64,000 bases of DNA from Hyperoplus lanceolatus. Taxonomy: Eukaryota > Chordata > Actinopteri > Uranoscopiformes > Ammodytidae. This document shows positions 10,654 through 29,036 of this stretch, one piece after another. Both the position numbers and the translations under genes were made by a program. Below the pieces are notes generated by a model, which had not been told where the DNA came from, ran no database searches, and saw only the letters and a program-made list of their open reading frames with translations. Each line of letters opens with the position of its first letter. Position 1 is the first letter of the stretch. Location: NCBI GenBank assembly GCA_026929865.2, contig CM049413.1, positions 13,172,001 to 13,236,000 on the forward strand, written 5' to 3'.

Positions 10654-13182
10654 ACTTTCCTCTCCTCCAACATTTGATATGTTTAACAATTCCTTCCTAG
10701 AGAATGACAGATGACGTTATTGTTAGTGCGTTATTCAAAAGCCTATTCTAATGATGAATGGCTGATATTAGATTCAACAAGATAACTCACTTGAAAATCT
10801 ACACACGCCAGCATGCATTCGCCTTAATCCCTTTTAAATTACTCTGAATTAAATCTGAGGAGCAAAATTGGTAAAGTAACAGTTAAACAGTTTTTTTTCA
10901 TCCTGGTCTGTCTTGTATTGTGAACAAAGAGCTGAAAGTGTTGTTATTGATATTTGAGCTAAAACCTTTACGTGGCTAAAGAAAAGTGAAAACATGTCGC
11001 ATGTGACATTAATGCCACTTGTCAGCCTCACTGTAAAATCAGCTGTTCCAATATTTACCCTACGACTACAAATGTTTAGCCCAAATTTCGTAACCCTTTC
11101 GCCAGTATATTGTGTAGTAGGTTTTTTCATGGAGTGAAGAATTGCTTTATGTAAAAAATTATCTCTGATGTAGTCTGCATTACAGTGGAAAAACTTTATT
11201 TAAAATGTATTGAGATTTTATGACTGCACCTCTCCCAGGAGAGTCTGCCCACAGAGCACAGTGACGAGTGCCAGATTATTATCTGGAGTTAATAACACGC
11301 ACAGATATATTTTCAGTATAAGTGGCCCTCAAATGATCAGATATGGCTATTCTTCCATAGTTGTGCTAGGTTTGCACTTAATTCTAACATCTTGCTTTGT
11401 AGCGAAACAGAGTCGGCAATCAACAACCTTATCACAGTCATTGTTTATGAATACAATTATCTTATGTAAAGATAATTTTCATTTAAAATGAAATTATAAT
11501 ATGACATGAACTTGCCTTCTTGTATGGAGCCTCACTGCAAACCAGTGATGTACATCCCTGTGTGAATGGTGGAGGCCTTGGAGCTATCAGCCACTATTGG
11601 ATACAAGTTCACCCCAGGACGGTAGTTTAAAACATCGTATGGTCGTTAAATAATCAACCTCAACTTCTAATCACCATAATGCTGCTACATTTGTCTTTTA
11701 CGTGTGACTATTGTCTGTGTCTAGGACTCAAATAATCGCTGTATTGCTCAGTTAAGTCAAGAAAATTGCAAGTGCGAAAAAGGAATGTGTGGCGAAATGA
11801 AAACAAGCAAGGAAAACAGGCAAACATTTGACAGTGCTGGAGGAGAATTTCCTCCTTGTCTGACTGAATCAAGTAGTGGTGTCTCAGCAATATTTTAATC
11901 TTGCTCTAGCATGGAGTTGCTGTTATTACTGCATGTGTTCCTCTGTTACACACACACACACACACACACACAGACAGAGGACTTGTGAACAACTGGCCTT
12001 GTGCAACAGTTTAGATTAAAACTGAGTGCTCTGTGATGGTTTTAAACTAATAGTAAAAGAACACAGAGGTTCTCCAGTGAGTAATCCAATTTGACCTTGT
12101 CTATGAAATGTCAGTCCATTGAATCACATTCTTCTAAGCACGGCTCTGGCATAACATGAACTGACCCACTTTTGGGGGTCTTGGCTCAACAGATGAAAAA
12201 CCTTGTTCAATAACATTCAGGAAAAAAAGCTAAAGAGGAGCAGAAAGAAATGTAACTTTGTAAAATCCCTCTCTAAGTAAGACTAAAGCAGATTGGATTG
12301 ATCTCATCTAATATCCCCTTTGGAGGATGTGATAATGTAGTAAAAAAAAAATAATGAATGAATAAATAAATAAATAATGACGAAGATAAACCAATACCAG
12401 GAATACCCAGGAAATAGGAATGGCTTTGTGGACACCATCGTCTCTCGCTCTCCATATGCTCAGTCTCACTTTATGTGAATGTGTGCGGCTAAGAGTAAAG
12501 AGCTCCTTGGGTCCTGGCAGCCGTGGAAACATCAAAAGGGCTATTTGGCATAGGTTGGGGGGCCTGAGCACATACGATTGCAGCAGGAATAACACTGGGT
12601 GAGATGTTATTATTACAAGGCTGATTTGGGACTATTATGGAGAAGCTCTGTGGGGGTTGGGCACTATAACCACCCTGACACAGGCACACGGACACACACA
12701 CACAAAGCATACATCATATAGATCTCACTGGCGCACATTCATAGGAACAACTGGAAAATACACAGATTAGATTAGATTTGAAGTTTGGTGGAATTTACAG
12801 CACAACACACACATACACACATATATAGGACTTGTGAGTGAAATAGACGTACACACTCAGAAGGGAGGGGTGTGAGGCTTTCTGACGGCGAGTAAATCAC
12901 ATGTGACATAACCCAAACTCAGCCGAGGTGTGTCTCCAGACATGGTGTGATGGGGTGTGCCCTAATGCATTACTGTCCACCAGGGCTTTGTGTATATGGA
13001 TGCCCATATGTGTGTGTGTGCGCAGACGAGTATGCGTGTACATGTGTGTGTTTGTGTATGCATCTGTGCCCTCTTTACTGCGATGTTGTGAGCAGCCAAT
13101 CATTTCTTCCAGTCTAATTAACACACATGTAAATCCAGGGTAACCGTGGAGCTCATCCAGGGACAACTAACTGTGACATGGC

Positions 13183-13185
<3 letters not shown>
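10652..13185. other. Non-coding with small microsatellites, no gene seen
   Basis: It holds a short (AC)n at 11948-11971, an AATA-type run at 12355-12379 and scattered CA words at 12.69-12.81 kb. Open frames of 60-95 codons at 12.3-12.7 kb overlap one another on both strands and contain no domain. Confidence 0.5.
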
Positions 13186-13250
<65 letters not shown>

Positions 13251-13251
13251 G

Positions 13252-13327
<76 letters not shown>

Positions 13328-13329
13328 TG
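13186..13329. repeat. Compound microsatellite (TG)n then (GCGT)n
   Basis: About 30 TG units pass through one transitional GCGTGTGT into about 20 GCGT/TGCG units. The whole 144-bp block is strictly alternating purine-pyrimidine, a sequence type prone to the Z-DNA form. Confidence 0.98.
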
Positions 13330-15065
<1,736 letters not shown>

Positions 15066-15228
15066 CATAATAGCAACATTCACTCACTAAATAGCAGAAA
15101 CATGTTATTCTATGTTTCAGGATCTACCCGACAGTACAGGCTCTTTTATGGAACTCCCATGGGAGAGCTATAGGGATCCTATTTTCTCTGGGCCTATCTG
15201 TGCACAGAAGCAGTAATAAATACTAATC

Positions 15229-18540
<3,312 letters not shown>

Positions 18541-18660
18541 ACCTGTTGGTCAAAACTATTAGTTGATTGGTCAATTTGTAGTTAGGCAGAAAATTAACTG
18601 TCAACCATTTTCATAACTTATTGTTTAAGTTCTACATCATTCAAATAAAGTATTATCATT
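18541..18660. repeat. Second fragment of the ATTAGTTGAT-type repeat
   Basis: It shares word order with 7690-7800 (ATTAGTTGAT..., AGAAAATTAAC..., ATTTTCATAA...), more diverged. Confidence 0.4.
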
Positions 18661-18886
18661 TTCAGGTTTGCAGGTTGCAGCTCCTCAAATGTGAGGATTT
18701 GCTTTCTTATGATTTTGTTTAAAATAATTCTAAATTGGCTTTATTTTAGTTTTTTGCTGTCGGATGTGTGGAAGAAAAGAGACATTTGCACCTTGAGTTC
18801 TTGGAAATTATACTGTGAAAATCTACTTCGACACATATTGAATGAATCAATCAAGAAAATGATGGGCAAATTAATAACAAATATAT

Positions 18887-19437
18887 TGTCATGACTCACG
18901 GCTAGGAAGTCTATTCTCCTTCCCCTCTATATGTTTTCCCTTGTCTGTCTCTCCTTGTTGTGATCTATGTGTCTACCTCCCTGTTGGCATGTGGGCGTGG
19001 TGGCACTCCAGGGCAGGCTGTTCCAGGTGTGGATCGTTGGGCTAATCTGGGCAGGCTGTTTCCAGGTGTGGATCGTTGGGCTAATCAGGGATCCCTATTT
19101 AAACCTGTGGACTCCAGTCATTCAGCGCCAGAGTCTACTACGTACCAGAGCGGTAATTTACCCAAGATCAGGAATAGCTTTCGTTATTGTTTTCTTCATG
19201 TTTCCAGTTGGAGTGAGTTCTAACTCTGCTCCTTGTTTTCCTTCCGTGCCAGTTGCCTCCGCTGTTCACTTTTCCTGCTCGCCTGCCTGCGGGTTTCCGG
19301 TTATCCACTTGCCTCTGATCGCCACGCCATTCAGCCGTCCAGTGTCCTGCCTGCCTGCCTGTCTGCCTAATAAACATTGTTCTAAACTGACTACCTGGTA
19401 TCTGTTCTGCTTTTGGGTCCAACTTCAAGCTATCACA
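18887..19437 (+). mobile_element. Solo-LTR-like element (551 bp)
   Basis: It starts TGTCATGA and ends ...TATCACA, so it has the TG...CA termini of an LTR. It is flanked on both sides by AAATATAT (18879-18886 and 19438-19445). LTR retrotransposons usually duplicate 4-6 bp; the extra identity may be chance in AT-rich DNA. A TATA-like CTATTTAAACC at about 19095 followed by AATAAA at 19369-19374 fits a U3-R-U5 order on the plus strand. Two tandem 38/39-bp copies starting GGGCAGGCTGTTCCAGGTG (19011-19048, 19049-19087) lie upstream of the TATA, where LTR enhancer repeats usually sit. There is no internal coding region or second LTR nearby. An open frame of 237 codons crossing it is incidental. Confidence 0.6.
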
Positions 19438-21173
19438 AAATATATGTTACATTCAACCCTTGTTCCTTATGTCCGGTCGAAAACCATGGAAATATTGTTA
19501 GTGTATATTCAAAGATTTGAGTTCAGCATGTGCAGTTTTCCACCCTTCTGGGTAAAATCAGGGATTGTTCCTTATTACTCAACCCCTCTTCTTTTTATTG
19601 ACACACACACACACACAGACACAGAGAGAGTCCTCTTGTTTGATCCTCTTTTTGTCCTTTACAGCTTGCCCTCACTCTGATATTTAACTCTCCATCTTGG
19701 TCTATTCTTCCCGTCCTCTGTCCTATTTCTATTTCCCCTCAATGCTCTGGGACCGTCTCCTCCTATCCCCCTCTTCGTCTCTCTCTTTATCGGTCTCCCT
19801 CTCTCCGGATGGGTTCCTGCTGTTGAGCTGGTGGAGGCTGGTGGCTGGTGTGACGGCTCGGCTGTCTGGTGTCGAGCGCGATCAGGGCGGATGTCGCACG
19901 GCGAGGACGATCGGAGCTGAGCGCCTCCGCTTCACCGCGGGTCACCTTTCACGGGCAATTAGTGTCGGAGCAGAGGCGCGCTCGCCGCTTGTCGGCCCCG
20001 CTTATTGTGAAGATCAACGGCAATCAGTCTCTACACTTCCACCCTGCACTCTCTTCCTTTGCTCCTTTCACGTCTCTGCCTCCAACGCTCACTCTCCCCC
20101 CTGTCTTTCTCTGTTGCCTCTATCTCTTCCCCTGATGTGTTTTTGCAGCTCTGTCTGGCAATATGTTATCCAACCATTCAGCTCTCTCTTCATTGTACAC
20201 TCTTTGACTTATTTGCCAACTTTGTTCAAATCATATAATGCTATGAAGACTCCACAACCCTATATGCTCCCTAATGCATCCGCCCCTCTGCACAATCTTC
20301 AATTCACTTCTCTCTTTAGCTGATGGTGCAGGATGTTTCCGCTGTTTCACTCTCAATTACTTTTCTCTATCTTTCTTGTTGTTTTACTCGCAGCACCACT
20401 GATCAATCTTCGGGGCATCAACACTGAGAAGTCATTAATTTCTGGTCATGGATTCAAATTGCCTTAGTGGATCACAAAACTAGAGCCACAGCAATATATT
20501 AGCTTATCGACCTAAGTGTATATGTCGGCCTGCAAATAAAAACAAATTGCAGTACAGAAAAGTAAAATATATTTGAGTTAATTTTCAAACAATGTACAAT
20601 GTCTCGCAAAAATATATTTCTGTAACTTTAAATATTTTCTTAAAGTAAGAAGTGGGATGTTTGTTTTAGAATTTGGAATATCCGTGTGGAATCCAGACTG
20701 CTAGGTTGTGACAGACTGCAGTAACTGAAAGCTATTTTTCAAGAAAGATGATGTCTAGCCACGTGTGCGTGTGCGTACCTTACATGTGTGTGTGTACATT
20801 GCATGCAGTACTTTTTCGATACAAGCGGAGATCTTTGCATGACCCTGTGCTGCTGTTTTGTCAAGGCCAAGGAGTGAGTGATGGTTAGCCAGTGTGACCT
20901 AGCATTTTCACACCAAAAGTCAGAACCAAGGTTCATGTGTTTGTCTCACTGCATAGATTTTTATTTGTTTAGGTATGGTTTAACATTGCAGTTCTGCAAG
21001 CGCACTAAAGAACTTTCCATGACATAACTATTGGTTTGTAGATTAGTCTTCATCACTCTGAATGAATGAATGAGGAAAAAGGAATTAACTGGCCACTAAT
21101 AGGCCAATTTTGCAGTGATTGGTGCTCGGCCAAACTCCTCTACCGAATCCTCGGAACACTGATTTCTACATGG
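19438..21173. other. Non-coding with a CpG-rich block near 19.85-20.02 kb
   Basis: The first part is strongly pyrimidine-rich on the plus strand, which by itself suppresses stop codons and explains a 208-codon open frame. About 19850-20020 is CG-dense in contrast to its surroundings and could be a small CpG island, an exon or a conserved regulatory block; I see no clear splice pair. The rest is ordinary AT-rich DNA. Confidence 0.4.
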
Positions 21174-23202
<2,029 letters not shown>

Positions 23203-23768
23203 TATAAACACAGAAAAGGAGAAATCAAGGAAAAAGGGCAGGCTCATTTGCATGTGGGGGCTTCATTAGATAAAGCTAAGGACAGCAAGAGTGCATCCTC
23301 AGCCACAGTGATGAATAGCTGCTGCATCATAAAGTCACCTTAGAGTAGTCCTGTCGTAACCCTCATTTGCATCAGTGCCTAGTTTTTAAAATATATTTAC
23401 TAACTCACTGAATGGTGGACACTTACCGTTATTCCCGTGTCCTCTTGAGAAACCTCTGGTAGTGTTCTGCAATTTAAATAGGTTGCTTTTGATGCCGTTA
23501 GGGAGGCTGTGATTTAAGAAAAATGTCAGTCAATTATGATGATAATGACAATCACCAACCTAAATTTGCAGAAAAGCTGTTAATGATATTTTATATGGGA
23601 ACCATTGCTGCATACATTTTAACGTCAAGAGACATTTCCTCTGAAAGATTTCATACGAAAACAAAAACCATAAAACACAAATAACAATCAAGTTTGCTGA
23701 ATAATTAGAAGTAGTAGTAGTAATGGGGTCAAGTTCTAGAGTTAGCTTGGATTATCTGTAGGGATACA
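23203..23768. other. Non-coding, no gene seen
   Basis: AT-rich sequence without coding frames or recognisable repeats. Confidence 0.5.
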
Positions 23769-23777
23769 CCGGAATGC

Positions 23778-24312
23778 TAGCCTGGAATTCCACACCCACA
23801 TCTAGAACGATATAGGGTCTGGCCACGATCAATATACCTTCCCAACTCAAGGTGCGCACCTACACGTGCATTTCAAATACCACTGCACGCAAATGGTTGG
23901 CACTACGACCAATCAGAGCAATGAACAAGGTGACGTACTAAGCCCCGTTCTTTAAGCGAAGAGCGGGGTAAACTGGTAAAAAAAACTTTTGCCATGGTCG
24001 GTCGGCAAAACCGAACATTCTTCTTTCTTGCTAATGAAAGATTTGAGTGCCGTTTTCAAAATCGGTAAGTGTTAAGGCCTAAGTCGTTTCAAACAAAAAC
24101 AACATATCCGCATCCATCTTTGTTGTTTACTATCACAGCTTCGACGGCGCATGCACAGCACTGTCTTCATCCGGTTACGAGAGCCCCAATAACAGATTGA
24201 ATTTGATTGGTAGCTCAGATTTTTCTGACGTATTTAATGAGCTTCAATGGATTGTGCCCAAACCAACTGGCTGAGCAAATTTAATTTGCCAGCAGCAGGT
24301 ATTTCCAGGCTA
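23778..24312. mobile_element. TAGCCTGG-ended MITE with a perfect 9-bp TSD
   Basis: The termini are TAGCCTGGAA and its inverted match TTTCCAGGCTA. CCGGAATGC is present directly outside on both sides (23769-23777 and 24313-24321). A 9-bp duplication is typical of Mutator-like elements, but this assignment rests on TSD length alone. It is 535 bp long with no transposase. The same TAGCCTGG terminus ends the host MITE at 50.36-53.91 kb. Confidence 0.85.
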
Positions 24313-24321
24313 CCGGAATGC

Positions 24322-25365
24322 AAATTATTGGCTAGAACTGAAAACCTAAAATTATGAAACACTTGGCAGAAGGCCAAATACCAAAAGTGTTTTTTTCATA
24401 CCTTTTCAATTATTTTGCCTTTTATTCACTATTGCATAAATTAAATGGGAGTAACGGCTGTACACAGTCGCGTGACCACGGCGTGGTTGTCCAGGAGGCC
24501 ATTATTGGAAGAAAATAGGACAAAACTGAAGGACAGCAAGCTCAGAAACTGCAATCACCAAAGTAATTGCATTTGGTCCCGAGGTAGAAATCTACTTTTA
24601 AAACATTTATAGCACGGCATTCAAAATTAGTGTTTTGTTTTTTTGAAAGACAGTTGAATTTAAAATCAAAACTCTAATGTTTTATTTAGTATGTTATTTC
24701 ATTACAAAAGCCATGTCTGACACTGATGCTACTATTGACAGTACAGTAATTAGGCTGCTTGAGTCTAAAGGTTTTGTTGTTGTTGTTGTTTAGCCAACTC
24801 AGAGTCACAGAATTAGAGGTAATTAGCTACAGCCGAGTAAATAGACCAAAGACAGATGTCATTATAGCTGGCGACATCAATGTTGATCCTTTTACTTACA
24901 GCTTGTTACGACAGTGTTGCATACATTGAACTCTTAGTTGAACTCTTTACAGTACAATTTTGATTTAAAAACAACTTATCATTCAGTAAGGCCTAATCAG
25001 ATAAGATTGTTAGTCCTTCACTCTGTAGCAATCAGAGGCAGCTTCACTTATCACATTTAAATTCAATCTCTTAGCTCTCTCTGACTCTTTGATGGTAAAA
25101 CTATTTGCTAAATACGGAAAGCCAGAGAAAAATGTAACTTCATCATGAGGTGAAATATATTAAAGTTTGCCTTTTTAACAAGTGATTAGATCTGAAGTCA
25201 AAATCCACAGGAATCTAGAGTTCATACGTGTGGGATTTTTTTTTAACTGAATTTGCTCTCCAAGAAAAAGTAAACCGTAAACATGATAAATAAATCATAT
25301 TTTTCTTTTCCATTCCTCCCTGCTCGGTTTTACCCCCTCTTTTTATTTAAAAAAAAAAAATTTAG
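24322..25365. other. Non-coding, no gene seen
   Basis: AT-rich DNA with a short TTG run near 24775. No coding signal was seen except the block that follows. Confidence 0.45.
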
Positions 25366-25502
25366 ACGGACCCACGGGTGGCTGCATCTCCCAGGCCTCA
25401 TGCCATGCTGTCTTTTGAACGCAAACCTATGCGGATGGGCCTTGAACGCCTGTTTCATCTAGTCATCCAGGGCCTGACGAGATTTGACTGGTCCAGTCCC
25501 AA
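25366..25502 (+). other. Candidate exon or conserved block between AG and GTGAGT
   Basis: A 137-bp, GC-balanced block stands out from its AT-rich surroundings. It is preceded by a TTTAG acceptor-like sequence after a T/C-rich then A-rich run, and is followed at once by the consensus donor GTGAGT (25503-25508). Plus-strand frame 1 is open for 45 codons (roughly TDPRVAASPRPH... to ...FDWSSPK); the other two plus-strand frames contain stops. I do not recognise the peptide. The A-run just before the acceptor is unusual for a polypyrimidine tract. It could equally be a conserved regulatory element, and chance openness over 45 codons in one of three frames is not rare. Confidence 0.25.
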
Positions 25503-25508
25503 GTGAGT

Positions 25509-26364
25509 TCTGCATCTCAGCGGCTAACTATCACCCTCGATAAACGAACCGAGCCCAAACAATGTCAGATGTTGGCTTGCATTCAAACGACGGTTGTTCT
25601 GGGAGGCATGTGGAAAAGGGAGGGAGAAATAAAGCAACAAAAGTAAAAAAAATAAAAGATCATGATCTGAAACGAAAACATCTCCAGAGGATTGTTTCTG
25701 CCCTTTTAAAAAATCTGATTAGCTTTAGATTGCTGACACTCTGATGCAGTATCCTTTTCCTCTCTTTCTGTCTTTATTGCTGGGGATGTTTTAGCAGTTT
25801 CTTTGCTCCAAAATTTATTGACTCTCTTCACACAGGGATTTTTTTTGTTTCCTGGATAGCTCTTCATTATTCAGCAGTAACACACATATTAAAGCTCTCA
25901 CTAAGCTGCCAAACATTTGGTGTCCTGCTGTTCATGGCTGAAAACACGTATATCAATACTGTAGGATATTCTCCAAAAGGTCAGTTGACTGAAACCCACT
26001 GTCATGATCTCCGCAAATTGTCACTATCACACTTAGGTGTGAGCAATATGGATAAATCCATGTATGACATAAATTGTACATGGAGTTTTACATCCTAAGG
26101 AACCTGACAAATCAAGGACCTTCATCACATTGATTCAATTATCTAACTGAAATTCAGAATTACCATTAAAGCAGTTTTGCTTATTGATTTACAACATTGC
26201 CCATTAGCGCTGAAACAATAATAATCAATGGGTTATTTAAGTGTTTGCTTGAGTAGATACATTAACAACATATTGAAATGGGATGGGTTTTTTTATTAAC
26301 TAGTTTCCTAGTCTGCGATGCTAGCAAAAGAAAGTATTTCAGAAAACAAGACCTCTTTATATGT
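25509..26364. other. Non-coding, no gene seen
   Basis: A 60-codon frame at 25562-25744 starts just after the candidate exon but has no motif. The rest is AT-rich. Confidence 0.45.
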
Positions 26365-26676
26365 CAGATAGGCCCTGGGAATTTTATGTCAAAATCAGCA
26401 AATATCTTCTCCCAATCTGCTTCCTGAACGTATAGTGTGTGCGCTGAAAAAGATAAATCCAGTGTTGATACACAGCCTAGGCTCTGTAAACAGGGATGTT
26501 GCTAGCTATGGTGGGCCCCTTTGTTTACTTATCGGTTTACAGAGCCTAGGCTGTGTATCAACACCTGATTTATTTTTCTCTACAGTTAACGGATCGTGAG
26601 AAGATATTCACTGATTTTGACAACAAGCATTCTCTATAATCGCTGACTCCACCTTTTAAAGGCCCTGTAAACTCAA
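26365..26676. repeat. Foldback (long inverted-repeat) element
   Basis: The inner arms 26453-26491 and 26535-26573 are reverse complements at about 37 of 39 positions (both contain ACACAGCCTAGGCTCTGTAA in one orientation or the other) around a 43-bp loop. Outer pairing continues: TGTCAAAATCAGCAAATATC on the left against GATATTCACTGATTTTGACA on the right, and GGCCCTG at both rims (26371 and 26661). A MITE-like foldback is the simplest reading. A diverged relative is at 33.24-33.69 kb. Confidence 0.8.
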
Positions 26677-27909
26677 ACCCATAAAAATCTTTTTTCAACA
26701 ATGTATGTTATTTGAGGAATAAGACACAATATAGTAAACCTATGGAAATAGTTAGGCATTTTTGTCAATCCAAATTAAAGATATTATCAAAATTTGAAGT
26801 TTACAGAAATTCAGTTAGATGGTGTATTTTTCAACTGATGTTTGTAATATTTATGAGACAGGCAACTTTTATATCATATATTGATTTTAACCATGCTAGA
26901 GCCTTTAAGTTATTTGTAAAATGTTTCAGTTATTTCCATCCCTATTGTCCACAATGGCTTCATAGACCCAGACATATTAAAGGAATCGCAACCACTGTAT
27001 AAAGAATATGGCAAATTATCTTTGACAAATACATTTTTATTTTTATAGGCTCATGCTAGATTTCTTTATATCTCACTACATATCTAACTCCACTTTAGAA
27101 AAAATAAATTACACTTTGCCTAAATCTGATACAAAACAATCGAAATGTATCAGAAAATGTCGTCCCCAGCTGCACTAAAACTAAGGACGTTGCAGTTACA
27201 TGGCCTGTGTCCTAGACCTTCAGGATGTCCTACATGTATCCCACCCCTAAAACACACCTCTTTTTTCAGCAACCGCAAGTGAGATTTTACTTGGTTGTTA
27301 TAACGAATACCAGACACACTCACAATATATAATAACAGAGATTGAGACCAGTATTCAGGTTGTTTTTTTCTTTTTTCCTCATTGTACCAGAACCCAAGGG
27401 TGAGGCTAAGCCAGCCTTCAGGACTGCGGTGTTCTAAATCTTAAGTACTGGCGTTTTTTGAAGGGAAGAGTGGGGGGAAATCTTCCCAAGAGCTTGAAGG
27501 CAATACTTTTTATTTCTATTCCCGGGTGCTGATTTATTTGATTTTTGAGGAAGTTTTCCTAAGCGGGCTAATGAGAAGCACAGTGCTGTTGAATGATTTA
27601 GTAGGCAGATGGAGCACATACAGAGAGAAAGTCTAGAGACCGATTCTCTTTATATTTCCTAATTGTTGAGAAGAAGAAGGAGGTAGTTTCGTAATAAAAA
27701 ATGACAAATAAAAAAGGGTTGCTTACCCTACTTGGGGCCATAAGATCACTATTAGACAAAAAAAACTGCAGCAGTAAATCATGTAAATTTTTTAAGACTG
27801 TTTGATGGGGAACCTTTTTTTTCTTTTTTATTCATTTTATAAGAAATTGATTTGGAGGCCTGACACGGCCTACCATTAGGAAAAACCTCATATTGTTCAG
27901 TTGGGTAAA
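26677..27909. other. Non-coding, no gene seen
   Basis: A 96-codon frame at 26712-27002 is AT-driven and motif-free. No RNA gene or transposon end was seen. Confidence 0.5.
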
Positions 27910-28102
27910 TTACTATACTATACTATACTATACTATACTATACTATACTATACTATACTATACTGTACTGTACTGTACTGTACTATACTGTACTATACTG
28001 TACTATACTATACTATACTATACTATACTATACTATACTATACTATACTATACTATACTATACTATACTATACTATACTATGCTATGCTATACTATACTA
28101 CT
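27910..28102. repeat. (ATACT)n pentanucleotide microsatellite
   Basis: About 38 pentamer units. An interior block (about 27961-28004) contains CTGTA variants and the 3' shoulder contains ATGCT variants, so the array is a mosaic of point-mutated units. Confidence 0.97.
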
Positions 28103-28171
28103 AAATAGCATGTGGGTTAGGCCACAATGATGATACCATTTTTTTCATTATACAATCTCTAACTTAAACAT

Positions 28172-28490
28172 AATAATGGATAGGATTTATATAGCGCTTT
28201 ATTCCCTAAGGACTCAAAGCGATTACAGGGTTCCAGGTTCCATTCATTCACACACAGTCATACCGGTTGTGGTAAACTACGATAGTAGCCACATCTGCCC
28301 TGGGGCAGACTGACGGAAGCGTGGCTGCCATTCCGCGCCAACGGCCCCTCCGACCACCACCTCAAACATACAGCAGTCATACACATTCACACCAGGCAAG
28401 GTGGGTGAAGTGTCTTGCCCAAGGACACAACAATCATGACACAGGTGGCCGGGTGGGGATCGAACCGCCAACCCATGTTCTCAAGGTAGA
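28172..28490 (-). mobile_element. tRNA-derived SINE, head truncated, GCGCTATATAAAT tail
   Basis: On the minus strand it runs from pol III box B (GGTTCGATCC, complement of 28457-28466) through a body containing TTGTGTCCTTGGGCAAGACA, then GGCAGCCACGCTTCCGTCAG and a tail TTTGAGTCCTTAGGGAATAA followed by AGCGCTATATAAATCC. Box A is not visible, so the head is probably 5'-truncated or diverged. The box B region and first body segment match the SINE at 39.5-39.8 kb almost exactly, but the downstream half and tail are different. Confidence 0.85.
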
Positions 28491-28962
28491 AAAGATTAGG
28501 CATTTTCTCCCCATAGCTTCCACTTTATGCATGTTTTGTTCCCCTGCCCAGCCCTGCTTTGTCAATGCTAAGCAGCATACAAATGGAAGTCACAACTACT
28601 TTTAGTTTAGACCAAATTGGAAATGATGCTCTAAACAACGCTTGCATTATACTTTTGTTTTCTCATTACATGCATTAATGTTATTTGAATTTCAACACAA
28701 ATATAGCCTCTAAGCTAATATTAACTTGTCGTGGAACAAATCCTTAAAGTCATACTGTAATGACACAAAAGGCTTACATGAAAATAATTACAATTCCAAA
28801 TCTTAACTCTCTTACACTCATCACTTTTGTAAGTGTACAGTTAATCAGTTTACCTAGATATATTTACACTTTTCTGTTATTCACACTATTTTAAACTGGT
28901 TTGTTCTAGTGAGTAAGTTGGATACACTGGTCAACTGGACAAATTACATCTTAGAGTGGCTA

Positions 28963-28963
28963 A

Positions 28964-29036
<73 letters not shown>
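28963..29036. repeat. (ATT)n microsatellite
   Basis: About 24 ATT units, uninterrupted. Confidence 0.97.

Noticed and set aside
18967..19680. 237-codon plus-strand open frame
   Set aside because: It runs through the LTR-like element and its tandem repeats into a pyrimidine-rich flank; no domain, and TG/pyrimidine bias lowers stop frequency.
19697..20323. 208-codon plus-strand open frame
   Set aside because: Pyrimidine-rich sequence suppresses stops; no recognisable domain and an overlapping frame is also open.
27910..28102. Possible CRISPR-like array
   Set aside because: Pure pentamer slippage repeat without spacers, in a vertebrate-type genome.
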